This document shows positions 43,228-51,847 of a DNA stretch of 64,000 bases, one piece after another. The translations under genes were made by a program, and so were the position numbers. Under the pieces are notes generated by a model. It was not told where the DNA came from and did not search any database. It worked only from the letters and a program-made list of their open reading frames with translations. Every line of letters starts with the position of its first letter. Positions within the stretch are counted from its first letter, which is position 1. Location: positions 6,510-70,509 of the forward strand of contig CAKUAR010000009.1 in assembly GCA_934636465.1 (NCBI GenBank), given 5' to 3'. This DNA comes from an uncultured Muribaculaceae bacterium. Lineage in GTDB: Bacteria > Bacteroidota > Bacteroidia > Bacteroidales > Muribaculaceae.

Positions 43228-44301
43228 ATGTCACGAAAAATAAACATTGGCTTAATTGGCTTTGGCCGAATGGGAAATAAAATTTTTAAGGCTTTGGACA
43301 AAAGCGAAAAATGGAACGTGTCCTATATCTGCGATTTGGGAGAAGAGTCTCGTCAGCTTGCAGCAAAACTTTCGCCAAAGTCGAAAATTGTGGCCGATGA
43401 AGATGTGATATTCAATGACCCGAGTGTAGATGCAGTGGCTCTTTATGCCTTGGCCGATTCACGCTATGAGCAAGCGTGCAAAGCGGTGGCTCACGGCAAG
43501 CACATATTGTCGGAGAAGCCGATAGCCTCACGACTTGAAGACGAAAAAAAGCTCGTGAAACTGGTGGAGGGCGCTGACGTGATTTCGGCGGCAAACTTGT
43601 ATTTGCGAAACAGCTGGTATCACAACACGATAAAGGAATTTGTGGCATCGGGCGAAATAGGCGACTTGGCCATAATCAGAGTGTGCCACATGACCCCAGG
43701 GCTTGCTCCTGGCGAGGGACACAGATATGAGGGACCGTCGTTTCATGATTGCGGAATGCACTATGTGGACATAGCACGCTGGTATGCAGAGTCAGAATAC
43801 GCCACATGGGACGCGCAGGCAATCAGAATGTGGAACTACAAAGACCCCTGGTGGTTGCAGTGCCACGGAACGTTTGAGAACGGAATTGTTTTTGACATAA
43901 CACAAGGATTTGTGTATGGTCAGCTGTCGAAAGACCAGACCCACAACTCCTACGTTGACATAATAGGAACAAAGGGCATAGCCCGCATGACCCATGACTT
44001 CAAGACTGCAGTGGTGGATTTGCGCGGAACAAGTGTCACGAAGCAAATAGAGAAGCCGTTTGGCGGCAAAAACCTCGATGTGCTGTGTGACGTGTTTGCC
44101 GATGCGGTGCTTAGCGGAAAATATGACCCAAGGTTGCCGTCGTTTAAGGACGCGGCGTCGGCCTCGGAATATGCCTGGAAATTCCTTGACAGCGCTTGGT
44201 GCAACCGCATGCCGGCCAAAGGCGACCTGGAGACCCTGGAGCAGATAAAGGACCGCCGCCGCCACATGACCAATGGCTATGGTTTGCTGAACCAACGATG
44301 A
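43228..44301 (+). CDS. Cytoplasmic Gfo/Idh/MocA-family oxidoreductase
   Basis: 357 residues, no signal peptide. Rossmann motif LIGFGRMGNKIFKAL at the N-terminus, the family signature SEKPIASRLEDEKK near residue 95 (EKP with the conserved Lys), and DCGMHYVDIARWYAE with the catalytic-type Asp/His in the C-terminal domain. Oxidises or reduces a sugar-like substrate with NAD(P). First gene of the cluster. Its partner 44380 is a Tat-exported member of the same family, so the cluster has one enzyme on each side of the inner membrane. The substrate cannot be read from sequence. Confidence 0.88.
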   Translation: MSRKINIGLIGFGRMGNKIFKALDKSEKWNVSYICDLGEESRQLAAKLSPKSKIVADEDVIFNDPSVDAVALYALADSRYEQACKAVAHGKHILSEKPIASRLEDEKKLVKLVEGADVISAANLYLRNSWYHNTIKEFVASGEIGDLAIIRVCHMTPGLAPGEGHRYEGPSFHDCGMHYVDIARWYAESEYATWDAQAIRMWNYKDPWWLQCHGTFENGIVFDITQGFVYGQLSKDQTHNSYVDIIGTKGIARMTHDFKTAVVDLRGTSVTKQIEKPFGGKNLDVLCDVFADAVLSGKYDPRLPSFKDAASASEYAWKFLDSAWCNRMPAKGDLETLEQIKDRRRHMTNGYGLLNQR

Positions 44302-44379
44302 TGAGCGGCTTTTTTGCAGAAGCATTGCTTGACTGATTTGACCCTAACTGACAAATGTTAATATAAAACATTATTAAAC

Positions 44380-45858
44380 ATGAAAGAAAAAATATCAAGA
44401 AGATCGTTCCTTAAGACAGGAACAGCTGCTGCAATCGGTTTTTCGATTGTTCCAGGAGAAGTTTTAGGTAAAGCCTACAGTGGAAAGAAAGCTCCAAGTG
44501 ACAAACTCAACATCTTGGGTGTGGGTATCGGAGGCCGTGGTGCAGCCGACTTGAGCGAGATGGAAACTGAAAACATCATTGGTCTTTGTGATGTTGACTG
44601 GAAGTATGCCAAACACGTATTTGACAAATATCCAAATGCCAAACGTTACAGCGACTGGCGCAAGATGTATGACGACATGCTGAAGAGCGCAGATGCCGTG
44701 ATGGTGGCAACTGCCGACCACACTCACGCCATTATCGCCGCCAACGCAATTATGGCCGGCAAGCACGTGTATGTGGAGAAGCCAATGACTCTCTATGTGT
44801 ATGAGTCACGTCTGCTCGCCATGCTCGCCAAGAAATACAAGGTTGCAACTCAGATGGGTAACCAAGGCGCATCTATGGCTGGAACACGCAAGGCCATCAA
44901 CTGGCTGTGGAACGGAGAAGTGGGTGAGGTGACCCGCGTTGACTCGTTCACAAACCGCCCAATCTGGCCGCAGGGTGTTGCCACTCCAAAACAAAAGCAA
45001 GAAATCCCATCTACTCTTAACTGGGATTGCTTCATTGGCCCGGCAAAATATCGTGACTATCACTCAGTTTACACTCCATGGAACTTCCGTGGCTGGTGGG
45101 ATTTCGGCAGTGGCGCTCTTGGCGACATGGCCAACCACATTCTGCAAGTGGCCTACAAGGGCTTGAACCTTGGTCACCCGGAGGCTGTGATAGGAAGCTC
45201 AACAATGCTGATGACCGACTCTTGCCCATCGGCAGAGAAGATTACATATCGTTTCCCTGCACGCGACAACATGAAGAAGATGGGTCTGCCAGCAGTTACT
45301 CTTAACTGGTATGACGGCGGTATAGTGCCTGAATTGCCATTTGACCTGCCTGCCGGCAAGAACTTTGACCCGAACGGTGTGACCGTGTACTACGGAACAA
45401 AAGACACACTGGTTGTGGGCACATACGGCAACAATCCATTCCTCGTGTCGGGACGCGACCCGAAGGTGCCTGAGTTGCAGCGCATCGTGAAGAACGACAA
45501 CCACCAGCAAGACTGGATTCGTGCCTGCAAGGAGAGTCCTGAATATCGCGTGCCTTGCGCATCTGACTTCGCAGAGGCAGGCCCATTGAACGAAATGATT
45601 GTGATGGGTGTGGCAGCGGTGCGTCTGCAAGACCTGCACCAGTGGCTCAAGTGGGACGGCAAGAACATGAAGTTCACAAACATTCCTGCCGGTGCTCAAA
45701 TCCGTGCCGTACTTGAGGACAAGTTCAACATTCACGACGGACACCCGACATTCGACCGCACATACAGCGACCCTGTAGATGCAAACGAATATGCACAACG
45801 CTTAATCAAGCCTGTGTATCGTGAGGGTTGGACACTGCCAGAACTTCCTACTTTGTGA
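44380..45858 (+). CDS. Tat-exported Gfo/Idh/MocA-family oxidoreductase
   Basis: 492 residues. The Tat signal ISRRSFLKTGTAAAIGF is typical; export in folded form with bound NAD cofactor is expected. Rossmann loop LGVGIGGRGAADL, signature VEKPMTLYVYE near residue 130, C-terminal segment GNQGASMAGTRKAINWL and the substrate-region FGSGALGDMANHIL. Exported members of this family oxidise glycosides, often at C3, with tightly held NAD(H). Isoleucine codons are mostly ATC/ATT here, unlike many ATA codons in the preceding genes, suggesting high expression. The redox re-oxidant is unknown. Confidence 0.9.
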   Translation: MKEKISRRSFLKTGTAAAIGFSIVPGEVLGKAYSGKKAPSDKLNILGVGIGGRGAADLSEMETENIIGLCDVDWKYAKHVFDKYPNAKRYSDWRKMYDDMLKSADAVMVATADHTHAIIAANAIMAGKHVYVEKPMTLYVYESRLLAMLAKKYKVATQMGNQGASMAGTRKAINWLWNGEVGEVTRVDSFTNRPIWPQGVATPKQKQEIPSTLNWDCFIGPAKYRDYHSVYTPWNFRGWWDFGSGALGDMANHILQVAYKGLNLGHPEAVIGSSTMLMTDSCPSAEKITYRFPARDNMKKMGLPAVTLNWYDGGIVPELPFDLPAGKNFDPNGVTVYYGTKDTLVVGTYGNNPFLVSGRDPKVPELQRIVKNDNHQQDWIRACKESPEYRVPCASDFAEAGPLNEMIVMGVAAVRLQDLHQWLKWDGKNMKFTNIPAGAQIRAVLEDKFNIHDGHPTFDRTYSDPVDANEYAQRLIKPVYREGWTLPELPTL

Positions 45859-45885
45859 TTTAGACTAAAAAACAATTAGAACAAA

Positions 45886-46743
45886 ATGAAAAAGATAATT
45901 TTTAGTGCATTGTGCTTGGGCATGGCGCTGACTATGGGCGCAGCCGCTCCCAAAACAAGTGCTCCTGCAAGCAAAAAAGGTTTTGTGACGCTGTATTGCT
46001 CACAAGCATTCCAAGGTCCGGAAGAGTGGGACCGATATGAATTCCCCGTTGACAGCAAGGGTTACATCACAATATTTGATGGCAAGACCATGAAGGGCTG
46101 GAGAGGCTATGGCAGAAGCTATATGCCAGGACGCTGGGTGGTTGACGACGGTGCAATTCACTTCATGGGCAACCAAACTCCAGAAGAGCAACGCAAGAAC
46201 AAAGAGGGTGGCGACATTATCTTCGCCCACAAGTTCAAAAACTTTGAGCTGTCGATTGACTGGAAAATTTGCAAAGCCGGCAACTCTGGTGTGTTCTATC
46301 TGGCTCAAGAGCTTGCCAACAGCAAGGGCGAGTTGGAGTCAATCGTGGTGTCGGGTCTTGAAAGCCAGGTGCTCGACAACGCCAATCACCCCGACGCAAA
46401 GCTGGGTAAGGACGGTGACCGCCAGTCGAGCTCGCTTTATGACTTGATTCCTGCCAAACCACAAAACCAGAAACCATACGGACAGTGGAACAACACTGTG
46501 ATTCGTGTGGAAAACGGCACTGTGACCCACTTCCAAAATGGTGTGAAAGTGCTGCAATACAAGCTCTGGACTCCAGAATGGACTGCTCTGCTCCAAACAA
46601 GCAAGTTCAGCGAGAAGTCTTGGCCAGCAGCATTTGAGGCATTCAACAACGCCGGCGGTGACAACCACGAGGGTTTCATCGGTCTGCAAGACCACGGCGA
46701 TGATGTGTGGTTCAAGAACATCAAAGTTAAAATCTTAAAATAA
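45886..46743 (+). CDS. Exported DUF1080-family protein (3-keto-glycoside hydrolase/lyase-like), copy 1
   Basis: 285 residues with signal peptide (MKKIIFSALCLGMALTMGAAA). The DUF1080 concanavalin-like fold is recognised by TIFDGKTMKGWRGYG, VVDDGAIHFMG, HKFKNFELSIDWKI, GNSGVFYLAQE and the C-terminal LQDHGDDVWFKNIKVK. Family members act on 3-keto-disaccharides or 3-keto-glycosides. It lies 27 bases after the Tat oxidoreductase and is paralogous to the next gene. The oxidised product of the Tat enzyme is the natural candidate substrate (inference). Confidence 0.88.
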   Translation: MKKIIFSALCLGMALTMGAAAPKTSAPASKKGFVTLYCSQAFQGPEEWDRYEFPVDSKGYITIFDGKTMKGWRGYGRSYMPGRWVVDDGAIHFMGNQTPEEQRKNKEGGDIIFAHKFKNFELSIDWKICKAGNSGVFYLAQELANSKGELESIVVSGLESQVLDNANHPDAKLGKDGDRQSSSLYDLIPAKPQNQKPYGQWNNTVIRVENGTVTHFQNGVKVLQYKLWTPEWTALLQTSKFSEKSWPAAFEAFNNAGGDNHEGFIGLQDHGDDVWFKNIKVKILK

Positions 46744-46768
46744 TCAGAAACCTTAAAACGAAACAATT

Positions 46769-47662
46769 ATGAGATTATCGATATTGACAGCAGCTGCTTT
46801 GGCGCTTGTGCTTGCTTCGTGCGGCAATAAGAACTGCTCTTGCAACTGCAAATGCGACGGCTGCACTTGCGCAGCTTCGGCCGACACTACAGCCAATGCC
46901 GATGCCAACAACTACACCGTGGTGGAGAAGCCACAGGTTGACATCAGCAAACTGCCTGTTGACAAAGATGGATATATCACAATCTTCGACGGCAAGACCC
47001 TTAACGGCTGGCGTTGCTACGGAAAAGACAAACCAGGCTCTGACTGGAATGTTGACGACGGCGCAATCCACTTGAAAGGCTCTGGCAACGGCGAAGGCGG
47101 TGGCGTGAACGGCGGTGACCTGCTGTTTGCCCACAAGTTCAAGAACTTTGAGTTGACGTTTGAATACAAGTGCTCTAAGGGCTGCAACTCTGGTGTGCTC
47201 TATCTGGCTCAAGAGGTGACAACCAAAGAGAACGGCAAGGACGTGTATCTGCCAATATGGCAATCTGCCTCTGAATATCAAATTCTTGACAATGCCAATC
47301 ACCCAGACGCAAAACTTGGTGTTGACGGCAACCGTCAAGCTGCTTCGCTCTATGACATGGTGCCTGCCAAACCACAAAACGCCAAACCATACGGCGAGTG
47401 GAACACTGGTAAGATTATGGTGTATGAGGGAACTGTGATTCACGGTCAGAACGGCAAGAACGTGGTGGAATATCACTTGTGGACTCCGAAGTGGAAAGAG
47501 ATGCTCGACAACAGCAAATTCAAAGCTGACGGCGAGTTCCCAATAGCTTATAAGCTGCTCCTCAACATGGGTGGCGATAAGCACGAGGGCTACATCGCAT
47601 TCCAAGACCACGGCGATGATGTGTGGTATCGCAACATCAAGGTTAAAATTCTTGACAAATAA
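46769..47662 (+). CDS. DUF1080-family lipoprotein with N-terminal cysteine cluster, copy 2
   Basis: 297 residues. The signal peptide ends in the lipobox LASC, so Cys18 is the lipidated residue. Six more cysteines follow at 23, 25, 27, 29, 32 and 34 (NCSCNCKCDGCTC), then an Ala/Asp/Asn linker and a DUF1080 domain (TIFDGKTLNGWRCYG, HKFKNFELTFEYK, QDHGDDVWYRNIKVK). The Cys pattern is not part of DUF1080 and looks able to bind metal or form disulfides. Membrane-anchored, perhaps facing the periplasm or surface. Same catalytic family as its upstream neighbour. Confidence 0.88.
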   Translation: MRLSILTAAALALVLASCGNKNCSCNCKCDGCTCAASADTTANADANNYTVVEKPQVDISKLPVDKDGYITIFDGKTLNGWRCYGKDKPGSDWNVDDGAIHLKGSGNGEGGGVNGGDLLFAHKFKNFELTFEYKCSKGCNSGVLYLAQEVTTKENGKDVYLPIWQSASEYQILDNANHPDAKLGVDGNRQAASLYDMVPAKPQNAKPYGEWNTGKIMVYEGTVIHGQNGKNVVEYHLWTPKWKEMLDNSKFKADGEFPIAYKLLLNMGGDKHEGYIAFQDHGDDVWYRNIKVKILDK

Positions 47663-47679
47663 TTAATTGCACGTCAGTT

Positions 47680-48582
47680 ATGAAGAAGACAATTTATTCG
47701 TTGCTGCTTGTGGTTGTGGCCATGCTCGTGTGCGCCCAGCCAGCACAGGCAAAAAAGGATATGTGTGTGCAGCTCTATAGCTTGCGCACAGAGATTGGCA
47801 ATCCGGAGCTTTATGCCAAGAACCACGTGGAAGTGTTCAAGGCATTGGCAAAGATGGGTTACACTTCTGTTGAAGCTGCCAACTACGACGCTGGTGGTCA
47901 CAAATTCTATGGCGTGTCTCCACAACAGTTCAAGAGCGATGTGGAGGCTGCCGGACTGAAAGTGCTGTCGTCGCACGCCACTCGTGGACTTAGCGATGAG
48001 GAGCTTGCTTCGGGCAACCTCACCGAGGCTCTGAAATGGTGGGACGGTTGCATTGCCGACCACAAGGCCGCTGGCATGAAATACATAGTTACTCCTGGTT
48101 TCGGCACACCAAGAAATCTTAAAGATGGCAAGGTGATTTGCGAATATCATAACGCAATCGGCAAGAAATGCCGTGAGGCCGGCATCAAATATGGCTATCA
48201 CACTCACTCTCACGAGTATCAAAAGGTTGATGGTCAATTGTGGATTGACTATATGATGAAGAACATTGCTCCAGAGAACATGTTCTGGCAGATGGACGTG
48301 TACTGGTGCATGATGGCTCAACAGAGTCCTGTGGCTTGGTTTAAGAAATATCCTGGCCGCTGCAGAATGCTTCACATTAAGGACCAGTATGAAATCGGCC
48401 AGAGCGGTATGGTTGGCTTTGACGCCATATTCAATAACGCTGCTGTGGCAGGTCTTGAGAACTATGTTGTGGAACTTGAGGTATTTGGCGCTGGCAAAGG
48501 CTGGTATCAAGCTATGAACGAGTGTGCTGAATACTTGCAGAAAGCTAAGTTTGTGAAGAGCTCTTATGACAAGAAGAAGTAA
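47680..48582 (+). CDS. Exported sugar phosphate isomerase/epimerase-like TIM barrel
   Basis: 300 residues with a signal peptide (MKKTIYSLLLVVVAMLVCAQPAQA), so the mature enzyme is extracytoplasmic. The AP-endonuclease-2-like xylose-isomerase fold shows QLYSLRTEI, GYTSVEAANYD, GYHTHSHEYQKVDG (metal-binding His/Glu), FWQMDVYWC and VVELEVFGAG. Metal-dependent sugar-type reactions are typical. In the glycoside cluster it could act as a keto-glycoside lyase or isomerase (inference). It ends the operon 35 bases before an IS4 remnant. Confidence 0.88.
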   Translation: MKKTIYSLLLVVVAMLVCAQPAQAKKDMCVQLYSLRTEIGNPELYAKNHVEVFKALAKMGYTSVEAANYDAGGHKFYGVSPQQFKSDVEAAGLKVLSSHATRGLSDEELASGNLTEALKWWDGCIADHKAAGMKYIVTPGFGTPRNLKDGKVICEYHNAIGKKCREAGIKYGYHTHSHEYQKVDGQLWIDYMMKNIAPENMFWQMDVYWCMMAQQSPVAWFKKYPGRCRMLHIKDQYEIGQSGMVGFDAIFNNAAVAGLENYVVELEVFGAGKGWYQAMNECAEYLQKAKFVKSSYDKKK

Positions 48583-48606
48583 TTAGGCAAAGCACGCCAA
48601 GACATT

Positions 48607-48836
48607 ATTTCAAGATATTGCTGTCCGATAAAAAATTGGTATAGCAAAATTTCAAGGCTCGGCTGCTGATAATCAGCGGTCGAGTCTGTTGTTTTACATA
48701 TCCAAGCCCATTAGTCAAAAAGAGATGGTTCCGGAGGAGCGCCGGAAGCTTCGGAAAGAATATCTTCCCAGTCCTTTTCCGGATTATTGAAAAGGCTGCA
48801 GAAGTCCACATATCGGACAGCAATAATTTCAAGATA
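48607..48836 (-). mobile_element. Internally deleted IS4-family element (MITE-like) with 10-11 bp target duplication
   Basis: The 208-base element (48617-48824) has perfect 14-base terminal inverted repeats ATTGCTGTCCGATA / TATCGGACAGCAAT. It is flanked by ATTTCAAGATA at 48607-48617 and 48826-48836, a target-site duplication of the length usual for IS4. On the minus strand, after the right end, it encodes only the last ~33 residues of a transposase (NNPEKDWEDILSEASG, then PPEPSLFD and stop), followed by the 3' UTR. Its left 27 bases are identical to 3581-3607 by the tRNA. It could be moved by a full-length relative elsewhere. It sits between the last cluster gene and its terminator. Confidence 0.85.
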
Positions 48837-48843
48837 AAATGAT

Positions 48844-48874
48844 AGCGAGGCACACCCAAGTGGTGCGCCTCGCT
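48844..48874 (+). terminator. Terminator of the glycoside cluster
   Basis: Stem AGCGAGGCACACC / GGTGCGCCTCGCT (one mismatch), tight loop, then TGCTTTT. It lies 19 bases past the IS4 element, so the element is within the transcribed 3' region of the cluster. Confidence 0.75.
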
Positions 48875-48940
48875 TGCTTTTGCGCCTCTTGGTGACGAGC
48901 AAAAAGGCAAATTGAGAAAGTAGCCGTGGCATGGAGAAAA

Positions 48941-48978
48941 CGAGAGGGCTGGCACTGCTGTGTGCGCCAGCCCTCTCG
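48941..48978 (-). terminator. Terminator of the glycine cleavage operon
   Basis: Perfect 13-base stem CGAGAGGGCTGGC / GCCAGCCCTCTCG. On the minus strand it is followed by TTTTCTCC, 29 bases after the lpdA stop. Confidence 0.8.
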
Positions 48979-49006
48979 GTGCTATGTTTAGTGAGTGTGT
49001 GAGTTA

Positions 49007-50353
49007 TCAGAACATGCGCGCCACGCTGAGCACCACCTCACTGAGTGTTGGGTGAGTGTGAATGGAGTCAGCCACCACATCTACTGTGGCATCGGCATTC
49101 ATTGCCACCACAACGGATTGTATCAGGTCGGAAGCATGAGCTCCGCAGATGTGGCAACCCAGGATTCTGCGCGTGGATTTGTCGATAATCATTTTAATCA
49201 AGCCGTCGGTTTCGCCCATGGCGAGGGCTTTGCCGTTGGCTCTGAACAAAGCCTTGTTGACCACGAAATCAAGTCCCTGCTCGGCACATTGAGCCTCAGT
49301 CAAGCCCACCATTGCCAGTTCTGGCGTGGTGAACACCGCACTTGGCACTATGTGGAGCTTTATGCCGCTCTCTTTGCCCAAGATGTGGCTCAAGGCATGG
49401 AAACCTTGTGCAGTGGCAGCATGTGCCAGCATGCACTTGCCGTTGACGTCGCCTATGGCAAATATGCCGGGAACGCAGGTTTCGAGGTTGGCGTCGGTGA
49501 CTATGCCGCGCGGAGTGACCTCGATGCCGAGTTGCTGAACACCGTCGGGAACCACTGGACGGCGGCCAACTGCCATGAGGGCTTTTTCGCACTGCACAGA
49601 GCCTTCTTTGCCCTTAGCGTCATAAGTTACGCACAAAGAGCCGTCGGCGGCTTTAACGACGCTTTTAACGGCCGCAGAAGTGATAATTTTCACACCCTGG
49701 CGCGAGAGCAGACTGCGCAGGCGCTTGGCAATGTCTTTGTCGAAAGGCGGCAAGATTTCCTTGCAGAACTCAACAACTGTGACTTCAACGCCAAATGTGT
49801 GGAACACAGAGGCAAACTCCATGCCTATTACACCGCCACCTATTATGCAGAGGCTTGCCGGCAGTGTTTCCATGGCCAAAGCGTCGTCGCTCGACATGCA
49901 GAGGTCGGCGCCCTCAATGGGCAGAGCATTGGGCGCGGAGCCTGTGGCTATGGCTATGCTGGTGGCCGTGAAAGTGTCGGAGCCGACCGTTACGGTGTTT
50001 TTGCCGCTGATTTTGGCCTCGTCCTTTATCACGGTGACTTGTCCGCTTGCCAGCAGCGATGCTATGCCTTGGCGCAGCTGCTCAACGACGCTCTGCTTGC
50101 GCTTGAAAGCCTCGGCATATTGAAACTCCACATTAGTTGCGGAGATACCGAACTCTTGGGCTTTGCGGAGCAGATTGAGCACCTCGGCATTGCGGCAGAG
50201 GGCCTTGGTGGGTATGCAGCCGCGGTTGAGGCATGTGCCGCCAAGCTCGTCGCGCTCAATCACGGCGACCTTGAGCTGGTGGCTTGCAGCCTCGGCGGCC
50301 ATTTCGTAGCCACCGGGACCTGCGCCTATTATTATTAAATCAAAATCGGTCAT
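49007..50353 (-). CDS. lpdA: Dihydrolipoyl dehydrogenase
   Basis: 448 residues. Flavoprotein disulfide reductase that re-oxidises dihydrolipoyl H-protein with NAD. FAD motif IIIGAGPGGYEMAAEA, redox cysteines in GGTCLNRGCIPTKAL, NAD motif IIGGGVIGMEFASVF, and the catalytic His-Glu pair in the C-terminal HTHPTLSEV. The ATG overlaps the gcvPB stop by four bases. Being last in the gcv operon marks it as the L-protein of glycine cleavage, though it may serve other 2-oxoacid complexes too. Confidence 0.96.
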   Translation of the reverse strand: MTDFDLIIIGAGPGGYEMAAEAASHQLKVAVIERDELGGTCLNRGCIPTKALCRNAEVLNLLRKAQEFGISATNVEFQYAEAFKRKQSVVEQLRQGIASLLASGQVTVIKDEAKISGKNTVTVGSDTFTATSIAIATGSAPNALPIEGADLCMSSDDALAMETLPASLCIIGGGVIGMEFASVFHTFGVEVTVVEFCKEILPPFDKDIAKRLRSLLSRQGVKIITSAAVKSVVKAADGSLCVTYDAKGKEGSVQCEKALMAVGRRPVVPDGVQQLGIEVTPRGIVTDANLETCVPGIFAIGDVNGKCMLAHAATAQGFHALSHILGKESGIKLHIVPSAVFTTPELAMVGLTEAQCAEQGLDFVVNKALFRANGKALAMGETDGLIKMIIDKSTRRILGCHICGAHASDLIQSVVVAMNADATVDVVADSIHTHPTLSEVVLSVARMF

Positions 50354-51828
50354 TGCTGTGGAGTGTTGACAAGCTCATTGTAGGTGACAATGGGGTGCAG
50401 AGCAGCCAGAGTGTCGTCGAGACGCTTAACTGGTGTGTTATGCGGTGCTGACTTAACGAGTTCCGGAGTCTCGGCAGCCTCTTTGGCTATCGTTCTCAAA
50501 ACCTCGATGAAATGGTCGAGCGTTTCCTTGCTTTCGTTCTCGGCTGGCTCTATCATCATGGCCTCGTGGAAGAGTAGAGGGAAATAGATAGTGGGCGAGT
50601 GGAAACCATAGTCGAGAAGACGCTTTGCAACATCGAGCGTAGTGACACCTGTGGATTTGTCTTTCAAGCCGTTGAACACAAATTCGTGCTTGCAAACACC
50701 CTCTATAGGCAACTCATAGACGTCTTTGAGCGACTCCTTGATGTAGTTGGCATTGAGAACGGCCAGAGGACCCACGTTCTTGATGTTTTCGCGACCCAGG
50801 GTGAGAATGTAGGCATAGGCGCGCATGATTATGCCAAAGTTGCCAGTGAAGCCTGAAATGCTGCCAAGCGCGTCGGGGCGTTGCTCAATGGCAAACGTGC
50901 CGTCGGCGTTTTTCACCACATGTGGGTTTGGCAGGAACTTCTCAAGGCCATTGGTTGCGCCCACAGGACCTGAACCAGGACCGCCACCGCCGTGAGGCGT
51001 GGAGAATGTCTTGTGCAGGTTGAGGTGCATCACATCGAAGCCGAGGTCGGCTGTGCGGCACTTGCCGAGCATGGGGTTGAAGTTTGCTCCGTCGTAGTAC
51101 ATGAGGCCTCCGCACTCGTGAACCAGCTTTGCTATTTCGGCAATGTTGTGCTCAAAAATGCCAAGCGTGTTAGGGTTGGTCATCATCATGCCGGCAATGG
51201 TGTCGTCGAGCAGTGGTTTGAGGTCGTCAACGTCAACTGTGCCGTCGGGGCGGCTCTTGACTACCACCACCTTGAGGCCGCAGACGGCGGCACTCGCGGG
51301 ATTGGTACCATGGGCAGAGTCGGGGACGATGATGCGTGTGCGCTTGTCGTCGCCACGGCTCATGTGATAGGCTCTGATGGCCATAAGTCCGGTCAGCTCA
51401 CCGTGGGCACCGGCAAACGGATTGAGAGTGAACTCCTTCATGCCAGTGATTTCGGAAAGCGACTGCTGCAGGTTGTAATAAACCTCAAGCGCGCCTTGCA
51501 CTGTGCTCACGTCTTGCAGCGGGTGAAGATGCGTGAAGTCGCGGTGCATGGCGATTTCCTCGTTGAGCTTCGGATTATATTTCATTGTGCATGAGCCAAG
51601 CGGATAGAAGCCTGTGTCAACACCGAAGTTGTTGTTGCTCATGTTGGTGTAATGGCGCACAACGGTCAGCTCATCTACCTCTGGCAGCTGTGGCTCTGAC
51701 GAGCGTATAAGCTCTTTGGGCAATGTGCTGAGCGAATATTGCTTTAATTCGTTTTTAGGAAGAGAATAACCCTTGCGTCCTTCCTTTGACAACTCAAAAA
51801 TGAGTTTTCCATAAAATGCGTTGTTCAT
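50350..51828 (-). CDS. gcvPB: Glycine dehydrogenase (decarboxylating) subunit 2
   Basis: 492 residues, the C-terminal half of P-protein as a separate subunit. It carries the PLP lysine in LNLHKTFSTPHGGGGPGSG (~280), preceded by DSAHGTNPASAAV. With GcvPA it decarboxylates glycine and loads aminomethyl on lipoyl-GcvH. The split PA/PB form contrasts with the fused GcvP I recall for Bacteroides. Overlaps lpdA by four bases and follows gcvPA by 19. Confidence 0.95.
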   Translation of the reverse strand: MNNAFYGKLIFELSKEGRKGYSLPKNELKQYSLSTLPKELIRSSEPQLPEVDELTVVRHYTNMSNNNFGVDTGFYPLGSCTMKYNPKLNEEIAMHRDFTHLHPLQDVSTVQGALEVYYNLQQSLSEITGMKEFTLNPFAGAHGELTGLMAIRAYHMSRGDDKRTRIIVPDSAHGTNPASAAVCGLKVVVVKSRPDGTVDVDDLKPLLDDTIAGMMMTNPNTLGIFEHNIAEIAKLVHECGGLMYYDGANFNPMLGKCRTADLGFDVMHLNLHKTFSTPHGGGGPGSGPVGATNGLEKFLPNPHVVKNADGTFAIEQRPDALGSISGFTGNFGIIMRAYAYILTLGRENIKNVGPLAVLNANYIKESLKDVYELPIEGVCKHEFVFNGLKDKSTGVTTLDVAKRLLDYGFHSPTIYFPLLFHEAMMIEPAENESKETLDHFIEVLRTIAKEAAETPELVKSAPHNTPVKRLDDTLAALHPIVTYNELVNTPQQ

Positions 51829-51847
51829 AACAGTTTATCCCTCCTAA

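Noticed and set aside
48995..50338. 447-residue plus-strand ORF opposite lpdA
   Set aside because: Shadow of lpdA, which has intact FAD, redox and NAD motifs; no upstream promoter or family match for the plus-strand frame.
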